Assembly (NCBI RefSeq): GCF_048128805.1
Contig: NC_136000.1
Span: 22,128,946-22,192,945 of the forward strand
Source: Centroberyx gerrardi
Lineage: Eukaryota; Chordata; Actinopteri; Beryciformes; Berycidae
Reading direction: 5' to 3'
DNA: 64,000 nt
Numbering within the stretch: position 1 is the first letter of the stretch; the number at the start of each line of letters is the position of its first letter. This document shows positions 1 through 12,407 of this stretch, piece after piece. The notes under the pieces were generated by a model. It made no database searches and was not told where the DNA came from. It was given only the letters and a program-made list of their open reading frames with translations. Made by a program: the position numbers and the translations under genes.

Positions 1-1129
1 GGCAACAAATCTTTCAAGCTGATAAATGGTGCGAGAGAACTGTACTACTTGAATGATCAGTAGTTCTCTCACTGCCATTTCATTCAGGGTTAAGCAAACA
101 TTTAAAAAATCCGGTAAGAAGAGCACAAGGCTGAATCTGTTTTGCATACAATGTTAAGTAAAATTTCTCTATTATACTGCAGCAAAGATACTGATTGTTA
201 CCTGAAATGGGAAACAATGACATCTCAGTTCTTTGCGCTGGCTAATCAAGGCCCTTTATCTAGTATACAGACACATGCTCTCCCTCCCTCTGTCGTTCTC
301 TCTCGGTCAGTTCCTCAAGTGTTCCCGCTCTCTATTTTGAAGACTGAGGACAAGAGGATTTTTGAGACTTGAGGACAAGCATATTGGCAGGGAAGAACCC
401 CTTTTATGCAGTCTAATTATAGCCACCCAACAGGAACTAGGTGGGGCAGCGTTGGCATATGAGGGTCTCTAAATCAGGTCATCTGCTAGACTCTGGGCGA
501 GGGAAATGGAGGACGGCACTGGAGATCTCAGCTCGAGTTGGTATGAGGTCAATGAGACTAGCTAGCGGCCTGTTGAGAAACATCCGGAGGTCTCTCTACC
601 TGCGGCCGCACACAGCTACATGGTTGGAGAGACGGTGGAGGTGACTTCGCCCGAACTCTTAGTCTCTCCGAAGGCTACAGAGGGTGTGGAGAGGAGACAC
701 CTGCTCTGTTTTCAAGGACTCCCGTCTCTCAGTCTGGCCTGCGTTGGGAAGAAGCCACTGTGTCAGGTCAGGTAAGTGGGCAGTACACTTGCTGCGGAAA
801 ACAAATTTAGACAGGTTCTTCTGGACAAACGGACATGTTTCCAGAAGTCCTGCACGGCTTCGAACTCCGCAGTGTGCACAGGCTCGCTGGCCAAACTCAA
901 ATTCTTTGCATGGGCGCTCCCAGTTTATCACTGTCTTCCAATTGGTCTGAAATATCATGTGTTTGATGTGTTGCCCTGTGGAAAAGCTTCTCCTTTCATC
1001 ATTTACATCTCCATGCTAACATCTTGTGTTAAACTTGTGTTTTGTCTCCTCGTTTTTGATTTAGCGGGCAAACATACATTTTTTTCTTCTTCTTGTCCTT
1101 TTTTTCAGCACAAGCTGAAATAAAACAGT

Positions 1130-1425
1130 TTCTAAATCCTCATATTCCCTCAGCTGCCTTTGTCACTCTTCCACCACAGACATTGCTGCTGTTGATGTTG
1201 TAGCTGTCTGAGTTTTGGTCACTGCTCTTTCTGGTTTCCCTTGGTTACAGTTGCCTCTAATTTTCATGCTCCCCCACTGGCGTGGAGTGTGAATAAATGA
1301 ACAAAACAAAGCTGCAGTGAGTATAAAGTATACACAAATGTGTATACTTATGGGGCTCCGCGTTCGTGTTTCTATTTCAGGCAAGTTAGACTTCACTGTA
1401 TGTATACCACCTCCTTTAATGTTAC
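1130..1425 (+). repeat. Interspersed repeat, copy A (inverted partner at 24769-25053)
   Basis: The stretch beginning CTAAATCCTCATATTCCCTC and running through a TTCATGCTCCCCC block and a GTGTTTCTATTTC block reappears in the same order on the opposite strand at 24769-25053. The shared order shows that both are diverged copies of one dispersed family. No transposase frame is visible. The layout suggests a DNA-transposon derivative, but I cannot assign a superfamily. Confidence 0.65.
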
Positions 1426-1964
1426 ACAGCTGGCAGAACGGCCTGACTCTAAGTGGCTGAGTCACCCCATACTGTCATCTCCACCGATGCTTTTGTTTCT
1501 CCTTTCAACCCACTGGTTATGTCTACCTGTCCACACTGATTTTTGCTTTAATCACTATCTTTTTTTGCATTTTTAGTTCCATGTTCCTGTGGGACAAATT
1601 CCCTCCCTGGCCAAGCAAAGCCGCCTCTCTACACCACACACACAGGACTAAGCAAGGGTGTTACTGATCTTGTGACTTTGCTCAAAACCTTGATAACAAC
1701 TCGAGTTTCTATTGACTTTATGCACTTTATGCATCAAAGAAACAATGATATCAAGCTGTTATGTTCTGCGGGCCCACATGATGCAATATGTTTCCATTTG
1801 TGAAGTGTTGGTATGTTTGTTTTAGCTGATACTGTGCGTTGATGTTGGTTATTTTTAACTGCCCATCCCACCCCCCACCCCCTCCGTTTTTCTTTCTATT
1901 AAAGATGCTCTGTTGTTTCACATGAAACTCAAGTGATTCAGTAAAAGATGTTTTAGATGTCAAA

Positions 1965-2003
<39 letters not shown>

Positions 2004-2039
2004 AGTGACATGAGAAGTTACACGAGAGAGAGAGAGAGA

Positions 2040-2085
<46 letters not shown>
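1965..2085. repeat. (TC)n / (GA)n facing microsatellites
   Basis: About 39 bases of near-perfect TC repeat (1965-2003) are followed after about 20 bases by about 62 bases of GA repeat (2024-2085). The arms are complementary, so a single strand can fold back on itself. Confidence 0.95.
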
Positions 2086-2087
<2 letters not shown>

Positions 2088-2789
2088 TAAGCATTTATTG
2101 TGCAAATTAAAAAATGCACAGTACAATGGCATCCCAATAAAGGGGGTACAGAGGTCCACAATCTGTCTGAGAGACATAAGCTGTTAATAACAAGACTATT
2201 ACCCGTGCCATAGTGTCCCCCGATGACCAGATGATTCCTGTCAACATATTGAACATAAAATGGAAACAAACATAAATCCGTATTCCCGTGAGGCCTATCA
2301 TCTGTTTACAAGTATATAAACTATAATGAACCCGGCTTCCCACTCACCAGCAGCTCCAGTGCTGCTGAGGGAACAGCTTGCGGAGCTGGTGATCAAGCAT
2401 CATGATTAAGCACCAACTGCGAGAAACTCTGTGTGCTCAGTCCAATTCAGCGCTGTGCTGATTACACTCATCAGGATCCCGTATGCTGCTGGGTTTTGAG
2501 GCACACCAACTGCTGTTTGAGATACATATTTTTGCCAAAATTATTTAATTGCTGGACATATGGCCTGCAATAAAAGACCAGAGCTTTGAAAAAAAAAGCG
2601 GAGGAGAAGAAAGGAATGGAGGCAACTGAGGCATAAAATCAAATGAGAATACCTCCCACATACACAAATCGTTTTTTCTACATTCAGCGTGACAAAAGCA
2701 AGAATATTTTCAAGGACAGACATGTTGTTTCAGACTTTCAAAGTGTTTCTTTGTACCATAGTGCAGTAGCCTACCCATCATCTCCTCTA

Positions 2790-2880
2790 CATGGCGCTGT
2801 GGTAAACACGACTACAAACACACCGTAGAAGAAGAAAATACGTTTCATAACCAAACGTCACATCCTTTGACCGGCGAAAG
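2790..2880 (+). other. mterf2: Probable noncoding first exon of mterf2
   Basis: A splice-donor match (GAAAG followed by GTAACA) occurs at 2880/2881, and the mterf2 coding exon is preceded by a strong acceptor at 4224-4225, so a 5' noncoding exon must lie upstream. This is the best donor I found in a plausible position. The left edge is a guess because the transcription start cannot be read from sequence. Confidence is low to moderate. Confidence 0.35.
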
Positions 2881-4225
2881 GTAACACACTTTGTAGCAAA
2901 AATGCTTGAAATAGGCGTTTGTCAGTATATAAACTGAAATCTGTACGCATTTATACACCGCAATCTAACGGTAGAACCGTGTTAAATCACGTTATATTTC
3001 GCTATGTCGGTGGTTTCGATGTTATATCAGCCAGATAAATATGTCTTTTCGTTAAAAAATAGTAAGTGCAAGTGAGACTTTTATTTTGAAATGTGTTAAA
3101 TAGCCTACCTATGGCAAATTTAATCAGTTTTCATTAATGTTCCGCCATGTAACACATAATAACAATTAGGCTCCTGTTCTGGCTTTTAAGTGTGTGGTTA
3201 AGTGTTTTCCATCCGCATCTGACATACAAAGCCTGATACTTCTGAACGAGGTTGGCGTTGGATCATTCATTCCCGCCGTGTGATGTCTGATTACCTGTGT
3301 CATGTCGAAGCAGTCAGCACACAAGACACGGCTGACAAGACAGGCTGGCTCTTGCCTTCCTCATTCACCAGTTAACCACCTGCAGACACCTGGCAGCTCT
3401 ACCAGGAAAATCTTTATTTAGTCTTGATGTACCTGAAATATCAGTCCAGGAGCCATTAGATACGACTGTTATCCTCTCACCACACTAATCAAATACTCAA
3501 CAGCTTGTGTGCTTCAATGCTCCATGAGCAAAAGCATGAAAGTAAATTACAAATCACTCTTAACGGGTATAATCAGCAAACATAAACCTGTTGTCAGTAT
3601 ATATATATAAAAAAATACAGTTAAGCATCTGAAGGTTTTCTGTCTGGTGGCAAATTGCATGTGGATCAGTGCAAAATGCATAATGTGTTTAAAGTCAGCA
3701 ATTATTAGAAGTAGAAGTTCCCATGAACTAGACTAGCGCTACATACTATGAGATGTGTGTTTAGATTTCCCTTTGCCTGGCTGTGAGAAATCAGCAGGAG
3801 GTTCCAGAAATATGGTTCTGCAATTTATTACATAATGTTAAGTACACATTTTTGATTGCTAAAGCCCCTTTGGTGGCACATTGTGGTTGTGACTTCCTGG
3901 GGTTATTACATGATATTTATGTGCCTGATAGAACAGAACGTAATCATGATGAGAGTCTGTGATTGCAAACCCTCTGTCCTGCTAGCAGGTCAGGATGGGC
4001 CCAACTATAACATTGGCATCACAGAATATCACTTGCTTTACCACAATCATATGGTTAGATATGTTAGATTGCTGTGGAATCGGGAATTGTAATTGTCTGT
4101 CCAAACTGCCATTGTCAAGCTTCCTTAGCTGAGTTAGATAGGTGAAGCTAGTATTAGTTACTAGTTAAGTTAGTTACCTGCTTGGCTGTCATTCACTGCA
4201 GTCTCTTCTTCTCTCCCTCTCGTAG
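2881..4225 (+). other. mterf2: Probable 5' UTR intron of mterf2
   Basis: The interval between the proposed donor and the acceptor before the coding exon is AT-rich. It ends in a pyrimidine-rich tract (TCTTCTTCTCTCCCTCTCG) and TAG. No gene is seen inside; the 78-codon frame at 3856-4092 has no recognisable features. Confidence 0.4.
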
Positions 4226-4248
4226 GTGGTCACCCTCAGGACTTTGCG

Positions 4249-5370
4249 ATGTTGCGGCTGATTGCAACATGTCTGCAGTGCCAGCGAGTCCGAGCTCTTC
4301 CTCTACAGCTCAGGCCGTGTGCAACACTGAGCTCAGTGGAGAACCGGCAGACGGTGGAGGCTCTCTACGATCTCTCAGTGGACATCCAGAAGATCCGAAA
4401 ACTGAAGGGCTGGGTCCTGCACCGGAACTCGGCCTACGTTACGGAGGTAGCGGACCTGCTGAAGGACATGGGGGCGTCGGGCGTCATCATTGCCCGGATC
4501 CTAGCGCTCCACCCGGAGGCGGTCCTCTGCAGCCCGCAGCAGATGCAGGCACAGAGGGAGCTATGGGTGTCAGTCTGCCCAAACCAGAGGGAGCTGGTTG
4601 GTATCATTGAGAAATTCCCCGCTTCCTTCTTCACGTCTTCCAGCCACCACGCCAACCAGCGGAACAACATTGCTTACTTCCAGAGCTTACACCTCAACAA
4701 GCGAATCATCACCAAGCTCATGGCCAGCGCTCCCCAGAGCTTCAGTCGACCGATGGGGCAGAACGAGGTGATGGTCCGCACCCTCCAGCAGGCCTACCTG
4801 GAGCTGGGGGGAGAGGAGGCCAACATGAAGATCTGGCTTCAGAAGCTGCTGAGCCAGAACCCGTTCGTTCTCCTCAAGCCGCCCGAGGTGCTGAGGCAGA
4901 ACCTGCTGTTCCTGAGAGACAAGGGCTTCAGCACCGCAGAGCTGCTCCGCCTTCTCTCCAAGCTCAGGGGCTTCGTCACCGAGCTGAACCCGGACAGCAT
5001 GCGTCACACCCTGGCTTACTCCCAGGACATCTTGGGCTGCTCCGAGGCAGAGCTGCGGGACATCGTGCTCAGCTGCCCCGCTCTGCTGTACTACTCTGAA
5101 GCTATTCTGGCCGAGCGCTTTGAGGGCCTCCTCGGCGCCGGGATCAGCATGGCTCAGATCGTAGAGACTCCCACCGTTCTGGAGCTGACCACACAGATAG
5201 TGAACCACCGCATCCAGAGACTGAGGGCGCATGGTTATGACATAAGGACAGGCAGTCTGAAGCCCCTAAATGGCACTAAGAAGGATTTTGAGATGAGCTA
5301 TGGAGAGCTACGGCTGAGGAGAGAGAGGCCACTCTTTAACCCTGTTGCCCCTTTAAAAGTCGATGACTGA
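4249..5370 (+). CDS. mterf2: Mitochondrial transcription termination factor 2 (mTERF family)
   Basis: This single uninterrupted exon encodes 373 residues, close to the roughly 385 of human MTERF2, and is complete from ATG to TGA. The first 30 or so residues are rich in Arg, Leu, Cys and Thr with no acidic residue until after position 30, as expected of a mitochondrial import signal. From about residue 40 onward come repeated helical units with the mTERF pattern, such as GASGVIIARILALHPEAVL near residue 76 and LSCPALLYY near residue 275, which build a nucleic-acid-binding superhelix. Family knowledge: MTERF2 is a mitochondrial matrix protein that binds mtDNA and influences mitochondrial transcription. 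The start follows an acceptor at 4224-4225 and a 23-base leader, and is the first in-frame ATG. Next to cry1 in other vertebrates as I recall, which supports MTERF2 rather than MTERF1, 3 or 4. It converges with the DHFR-like gene downstream. Confidence 0.95.
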   Translation: MLRLIATCLQCQRVRALPLQLRPCATLSSVENRQTVEALYDLSVDIQKIRKLKGWVLHRNSAYVTEVADLLKDMGASGVIIARILALHPEAVLCSPQQMQAQRELWVSVCPNQRELVGIIEKFPASFFTSSSHHANQRNNIAYFQSLHLNKRIITKLMASAPQSFSRPMGQNEVMVRTLQQAYLELGGEEANMKIWLQKLLSQNPFVLLKPPEVLRQNLLFLRDKGFSTAELLRLLSKLRGFVTELNPDSMRHTLAYSQDILGCSEAELRDIVLSCPALLYYSEAILAERFEGLLGAGISMAQIVETPTVLELTTQIVNHRIQRLRAHGYDIRTGSLKPLNGTKKDFEMSYGELRLRRERPLFNPVAPLKVDD

Positions 5371-8300
5371 CGGGTGTTATGGACTGATGCAAGTGAATAG
5401 ATCAGTCACTGGATGCATGTTCTTCTTGTGATTATTGGTATTTACACTGTCATTATCAGATAAAACTGGGGTCTATGGGTGTGTACACACCAAGCATGTT
5501 TGGAGAGGTGTTGAAGAAATGTTTCAGTCAGAGGTTCGTCTTACTTGAATATATATTTATTGAAGGAGTCTTATAAGAGGAAGAGATGCACACAGCAGGA
5601 GGCTACGTACACTTCTTCCAAGAGGAATAGATTGAACCAGTCCTTTATGTATCTTACAAGGATGTACAGAATGTGCTGACATTAGAACAGGTCGCCAAAG
5701 TAGAGTAGAAGTTACACATATTATGTCTCAAGTTAGAGTTCCCATGGCCATTTTGGAGACGTCCTGGAGCCATTCTGACAACAAGACCTCTGGCATAGTC
5801 AGTTACGGCACAAAGGTTACAGTGAGGTGACCATACATCATGAAGCCTTACATTCCCTGAGGTGACCCCAATTCAGCTGTTAATACATATGTTAAGTTTT
5901 CTTCCACAAGCGGTTTATTTGAACTTTGGAGCTTTTCCTCCTTTAGTTTGGTTCATTGGGCAGCTATTCGATCTCAGGTGGCACCAAATAGCCGCACTGG
6001 CACGCCTGAAAATGCAGGTCTGGAGGAGTAAGAACATAATCTGAACCAACTACATGAAACGACCCCAAAACGCAAGGTGTTATGGGTAAAAGGACACGCT
6101 CTTACTCAGGTATTTGTTCATGTTCTCTAAGCAGGTGAAGAGAACCAGAATAGGTCAGTTGCAGACAGGTTCATCATGCTTAGCCAAAGGTACCCGGTTG
6201 TTTTGACCCCCCCCTCCCTCTCTCTTTCTCTGTCCAATGCACAAGCTACTTGTGAGTCTTTTGTGTGACTTTTGTTTGCAAGCTTTGGTTCGCAACAAAG
6301 TAAACCTTTCAACTATGGTTTTGACTGAAGAATCCAAACTGTAGGTGTGATTCAAGATGTGGTTCAAGATTTATCATTGAGTCAGATGGTACTATGCATG
6401 AATACCAGGGCAAATTCATTGCAGGTAAAAATGAATGTTGGAAGAGACAAGGATAATTATGTAATAATTCACAAGAGACATCTAAACATCTCATGCTGTT
6501 TGGGGAAGATGTAGTCCTTTGCCAAATGAACAATTTATTACAGCCTATTTACAAGTTACCTCATCACAATAACCTAATATAAAATGCCACCTGACATAAT
6601 ATAACTGTTTGATGATAGACGTGTTGACACATCTATCCAATGAATTACTGGAAAAACAGGAGTAAAGCTCCACAAATAAGGCTTCTGAAACCCTTTTATC
6701 TGCTGCTTGTGCCAGTGTCTCATTTTCACACAATGTACTTGGCAGCACAACTGTTCCCCTCGGGGATGAAATCTAACTGTGTCTCAGATTTTTATTGTTG
6801 CTTTACAGATGGAGACACTTTATTATAAGCTATTTCACCACTGAAATGTCACTTCATTACCATTTCAAATAATGACTTCAAATGCACCCACACGATGAGA
6901 TAGGGAAAGGAAGGAATGTAAAGTTCCTTTGATTTAGATTGAAAGTGCTTTATTCGAACATATATTGCAATCTTTACTCAAAGAGCGGTTGGGATTCAGA
7001 TCATTTATGCAAAATTGTTTTCCCCTTACCTTGGACTGTGTTAATGCGTTTGTCATATGTCTTTGTGCGTCATGTAGAGGCACAAAGACATTTGTGAGTG
7101 CTTTTGGGTTAGTGCACACATGTTTATTTTAGCGTAGGCCACAGAATCAATATGCCGTGTTACTGAGCATCATGCAAACTAAGCCAGGGCATTTGTTTTG
7201 AATGTTTTGAAGCCAGCAGAAGCCCTTGAAACCTGCTTAAGAGTGCGTTTTTAATGGGGAGTGAGCTTCACAGCTAATGAAGCCATGACTTAATGCCTCA
7301 AGGTCCCCTTGCTCTGGTAATGTGGATGATGGGGGTCACAATGAAGAGAGAGGGGGGACTTGTGTGTCCAGAGGCAGGGAGAAAAACACGTTAACAACTT
7401 CCACTTCCCATCTGCTGTAGTCTGCATCGCTCTCAGCATGGGTCCGTCGTCATGGCAATAGCCACTGGGCAGATGATGCGAAAGTGCATCCGGTAATGAA
7501 TTTGAGCTCAGCAGACGGATGTTTGACTGGAGTTCATTTTCAAGCCATTTACAACATGGAACCCCCAAGGAGCCACAAGAGTACTTCAAGTACACCATGA
7601 CAATAATATTGAAGGTCACTTTATTTTTATTTTTTTTACACAGGAGCAGTGACAATTCCTTTATATTCTTCATGTTGCAAGGTTATGTGCTGTGTATCAG
7701 ATACTAAGTCCTAAATACTGAGAGTCCATCAGGAGCTTTAATTTTATCTGTGCCGAGGCAAGGCAGAAAGGAATCGTTCCCCGTGCGACTCGGTGCACGA
7801 GGCCTCAGGTGTATAAATGCAAATATGCCATAACCTCTATTTCTCACCCAAATGTTCCCTTGTCCTCTATCCGGGGCTCCGGCGGCCGACTGTCCTGCCA
7901 TCCTCCGCCGCCGCTTAGCCGTGCTCTTCTGAATTACACAGACAAGCAGGGGAGGTTAATAAGAGGGAGAATAAATTGTCCTTTTCCATTTCTAACATGA
8001 CACTGGGTGATATTAGCCACGCTTACACATTGCTTTTATGGGTCATAACTCACAGAGAACAGATGACATCCGCAATTAAAACCCATGATTTCCAGCTAAA
8101 GCCGGAGCATGGACAACTATTTCCGTGGTAAATACTCTGCGTTTGAGGTCAGCGGGATTTAAACTCCAGCCCAGGATGTTTCCAACTTAAAATTTGTAGG
8201 TATTTAATTATGTATTCTCCAAGAGCAGTAAATGTAAATGAAAAATAAGCTTTTTGCAACTTTAATATTCATCACAACTCAAAGAATGTTATTTTTAAAT

Positions 8301-8759
8301 TATTTTTCTACCTCAGTGTTTCCAAACAACAAATAACAATGTAGAGGGAAAACCTCCCGTTACATTAAAATACATTTAAAATGCACATTTAGTTGTCATA
8401 CACATTAGTGCCAGGCCATCAATCATTTTCAGCCTTAAAAACATCTTGAACCCCTTGTTTTGGACTGTTGTGGTGGGTCCTCCCTTATATTTACATTTGC
8501 ATATTACACATTGATTGAAGATCAAAATTTTGAAACGTACAATTTCATTTGGAGGGTCACATTATAGGTAATATCACCCCATTTGTGGCATCTTTACACT
8601 TATAATCTATCAGATTCAGAACTGATTTAAGATTTTACTGACCATTTGGCACAGATGGGCCTGGCAATAAGCTGTATCACAGACATTTTGACCTCATCAG
8701 AGCCAGATCACAGCCTGAGGTGCTTCCGGTTGGCTGTTTGAAAGTTTAAATTGAAACAA
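5371..8759. other. Spacer between mterf2 and the DHFR-like gene, left part
   Basis: This begins with the mterf2 3' UTR. I find no canonical AATAAA close to the stop; an AATATA near 5548 is a weak candidate. I see no coding exon. A pyrimidine-rich patch sits at 6208-6232. Sequence at 7150-8170 is non-repetitive and is listed separately as a possible conserved block. Confidence 0.55.
7150..8170. other. Candidate conserved noncoding block (unverified)
   Basis: The stretch lacks microsatellites and recognisable transposon ends. It mixes AT-rich homeodomain-like TAAT sites with a short CpG-containing core (7867-7915), and has no coding potential I can support. This texture resembles vertebrate developmental enhancers, but conservation cannot be tested from a single sequence. 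Confidence 0.25.
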
Positions 8760-9065
8760 GAGGTGATCTGGCCTTCGTCATCAGCGCTCCTGGACTGTGA
8801 AACGACCTGTGTCATCTTTTAAATCACTTCTTAAAACTCACTGTTACAGATTAACTTTGATGTAACAGCCTTTTATCGTTCTTTAATTGTATTACTCTGA
8901 TCTTTAATTGTTCCTGACCTCTCCTTTGTGCCTTTATGTTTCTTGATTTTCTTACATTGATCTTTTTACTGTTGAATTAATGTTTTTGCTTTTCATTTAT
9001 AAAGCACTTTGTAGCTGTGTTTTGAAAAGTGATATACAAATAAAGATTACTGTTATTACATTTAG
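8760..9065 (+). mobile_element. 3' end of a CR1/L2-like LINE
   Basis: On the plus strand, one frame reads DLAFVISAPGL, a stop where Trp is usual, then NDL, followed by SSFKSLLKTH. This is the typical C-terminal end of fish CR1/L2-type reverse-transcriptase ORFs, as I know the family. It is followed by an AT-rich 3' UTR ending GCACTTTGTAG...GATATACAAATAAAG and a short TTA-rich tail. It is 5'-truncated and broken by a stop. A second, more diverged tail of the same type lies at 13740-14045. Confidence 0.7.
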
Positions 9066-10177
9066 TAGCCAGTGGATTCAGAACTTTCCAAGACAGTGAA
9101 CAGAGAAAATGTGAAATAGAATCAAACTTAGAAATCCAAAATGTCTTTGGCTGGCAGCTGGTGGTAAAATCAAACCCTGCATCTCTCTCCAGAGAGACCG
9201 GTCATCAGTTACCAGCAGCATGATGTAGGCCCGCTGCACCTTGTCTTACTCTTATATCTCCATCTAGTGGCTCAAGGCATCACATGCAGCACAGTGCAAG
9301 AAGATATAACCAAACCACCATGTAACATTCCTCCATCGACCGGCCTGAGCAGCGACACGTCCCTCATGGTGAACAGATTCAGCTGTTTATCAAAGTGACT
9401 CCACTCCAGCATCCAGCTTTAGGAGGCGAACCGGTGCTGTAATTCACGTTAGTCTCTAAACCGGCATCTGTTGTGTGGGCCGGGACAGCAGCAGATCCCC
9501 GGTGACGCCGGCTGCTGGCTGACTCACCGAGAGGCATATTGGTGCTTTGGTCCAGACACAATGTTACTGAAGAGGAGGACAAGATGTGAAGCACTGACAG
9601 GAGACAAGGTAACAGCCAAGTACACACATCTGTATCCAAAGACACATGACTAACACCTACTTCTGGTCAACGGGCTGCTATGGTTACTCTGTTGATTTGT
9701 TATGTAATCGTGCAAAAGTACACTCAGAAACCAACTAAACATCTCTGGAGAGCTATAAGGCTGAAAGATTATAGGGACTTTCTTCTCATATTGGTCATAA
9801 TATCCTACCAAATGGCAGTGATTGGGAAAATACTGTAGATCACCTATCTGTAGAAAGGTTGGGCTGCCGTTAAAGTGTCTGTGCTCACAGTGCTTCACAT
9901 TTCTTTCATGGTTTACAAAGAATACAAGGTCATTTACATTGGCTGAAATAATGTATGATCCCGTTAAGAGTGTTAACAAGTCTTCAGCTTTCCTTTCATT
10001 TAAAAATACAGCAGCCATTCAGTCAAAACGCTCTCATTGTGGGTTTGGGTTGAAGCAGCAAGCCTCTGTTTTCTATCCAGGAGTTGATTCTGCAGTAAAT
10101 GTGGAATGCTGACAGGAGGAGGGGAAAGGCACCGGAGTGACACCAGCAGACAGTTTTCTGATGGCTTCTTGATTTCC
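9066..10177. other. Spacer and probable 3' UTR side of the DHFR-like gene
   Basis: No gene is recognised. A 122-codon minus-strand frame at 9650-10018 lies directly downstream of the DHFR-like stop and has no family features; it is most simply 3' UTR or spacer. I find no clear minus-strand AATAAA, so the end of the transcript is undefined. Confidence 0.5.
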
Positions 10178-11732
10178 TCAGCTCGTCGTCTCCTCTTCTT
10201 CACAAATCTCTTTCTTGAATACTTGGAATTTGTACTTGATGCCGTTCTCCTCTTGAACTTCACTCGGTACACCAGGAAACCTTATTTGGAAACAAAAAAG
10301 GTGTTGTGGGTTCATCAGATGATAGAGTATAAAACCTAAAACAATTCAAAGACTGAGAAGCGGCTGTGTGTGGATGCAGCACAGAGGGAAAACAAAATCA
10401 CTCAGTCAGTTTCCATTTGTTTCATGATTTGTTTGAACTGATATAATTTAAGCTACTGCTACTATCTTTATTTGATTTCTTATACTTTTTGGTTTTTGTA
10501 ATGCAAAAATAAGGTCACAAGCTACTTTCAGTGAATGCAATTTTGTAAAATACAAACTTAGCTTTAATGGAAGCAACATTAACTGCATACTAACATAACA
10601 GCAACCAGCAATGTTAAGGTCAGCAAATTCTTTTAAGATAAGATAAACTTTATTATCCCTCATGGGGAGAGTTGTCTTAGGCAAAGTGCTCCACAGTGTT
10701 GCTCCATTAATGTCATCTATTTAAACAAATGACAACTCTGTCTGCCACATGACACGGATGTTTACTTTGTGACAAAGTGCAAAAATCACTTTCCCATGGC
10801 GCAGCGTTGAGGCGGATCCTGTGAGCTGTTCAAGATCAACAGTTAGCAGCTGTTTCAAAATAACTATCCAGCACAGTAACACTTGTTTTGATTAAGAATT
10901 TTTCAACCTCATTTTCATATCAGGGGGTTCAGACATAAGGCCACAGCCTCGAGGTGAGGAAAGCCTGCGCTAATAAAAACGTACCTGTGTTGCATTTTAA
11001 AGACTCTTCTGTCAAACTGAGGGAAGAAAACGTCGCAGTCAAAGTCGGCCATGACGTCCGTCAGGTAAACCAAGTCGCACCACGGGTGCAGCAACGCGTC
11101 CTGATCATGAAGAAGAGGCAACAGTGGCTGTAGGTCAGATACAGTATAATGTGCCTAGAAAACTTTACAGAGGCTTATGTGTAATGTTATAATACAGCAA
11201 AATATTAAAACAGAAGGATTAAAGCTGCACTAGGACATTTCACTTGTTGGCAGTTCCAAATGAAAAAGACGGTTTCAGCCCCTCAGTGTGTCTAAATTAA
11301 ATAAAGGTTGAATGAATGAATGACTGAATGACTGACTGACTGACTGAATGAATGAATGAATGAATGAATGAATGAATAATTGCATGAATGAATGAATGAA
11401 TGAAAATCATTCAACTAAAGGATCTACAGTAATGGTGAGTCCAGCTTTCACTGGATAGATCTTGCCTAGTGCAGCTTTAAATTTCCCTCTGCCTTGTCTC
11501 ATCTTGTCTTCTTCTAGGCTCTGAATGGTTTCCACCATGTTACCTGGTACACCTGCGTCCCGCCGACGACCCAGATGGTCTCTATCAGGTCGGCGAGGGG
11601 CGGCTGTGCGGCCAGGCGGACAGCGCTCTCAAAGTCCTGACACAGGAAGTGGGCGTGATCTGGAGCAGCTCTGGAGGAGGAGAGATGTCACCAACACAGC
11701 CCATAAACCCCACACACACCCCCAAAACATAA

Positions 11733-11800
<68 letters not shown>

Positions 11801-12328
11801 CTTCACTATTGATAAATGTATTTTTCTTTTTTTACTATCATCCCAAGGGATATTACACCCTCTCTGAAGAATATAGTCTGACTGACAAGCGGTTTCATAT
11901 CCACGGAGCTGCTTGTTAAAAGTTTAAGTAGAGCATTAAGCTCTGCTGAGCAGCAGAGTGGCCTTGTGGCCAACCTGGTTATTCATTCAGTGTGGACAGT
12001 GGCAAGAGGGAATGATTCCCTACTGAGGATAGTTCATTATTAATGCACCTTCAGTTAAGAATCCACACTGCTCACCTTGTAGAGAAATTCTATATTTGTT
12101 GTCGGGAACGTGTTCAAGTCAGAGAACGGTAGATTAAAGATGAAGGTTCAGAGAGAGACAGGTAGATAATCCAATAAATTCTCATGTCTCCCTGGACTGT
12201 TGACTATCCTACTATAGTCTTGCACATGATTAATTTTATCTTGTATAGTGACATAGTGACATGCTCTTTGTTGATGCAAAGTATTTTATGATATGGAGCT
12301 AGAGTTATGATATAGAGTTCCTTGTTGT

Positions 12329-12407
<79 letters not shown>

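Larger units (their letters stand above)
1..2790. other. Gene-poor spacer upstream of mterf2
   Basis: I recognise no gene here. Short open frames on both strands have no family resemblance and no consistent splice signals. A GC-richer patch at about 440-790 has a 68-codon open frame running into a GTAAGT sequence near 772, but the peptide is not recognisable and I do not call an exon. The rest holds one interspersed repeat (1130-1425), a TC/GA microsatellite pair (1965-2085) and AT-rich sequence. Confidence 0.6.

Noticed and set aside
440-790. Possible exon with a GTAAGT donor near 772
   Set aside because: The 68-codon open frame matches nothing I know and no matching acceptor or neighbouring exon was found.
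4687-5232. 181-codon minus-strand frame
   Set aside because: Antisense shadow of the mterf2 coding exon; no family features.
5500-5860. Possible LTR-like stretch after mterf2
   Set aside because: No second copy in the window, no clear TG...CA ends, primer-binding site or polypurine tract.
9650-10018. 122-codon minus-strand frame downstream of the DHFR-like stop
   Set aside because: No known family and no splice connection; most likely 3' UTR or spacer.
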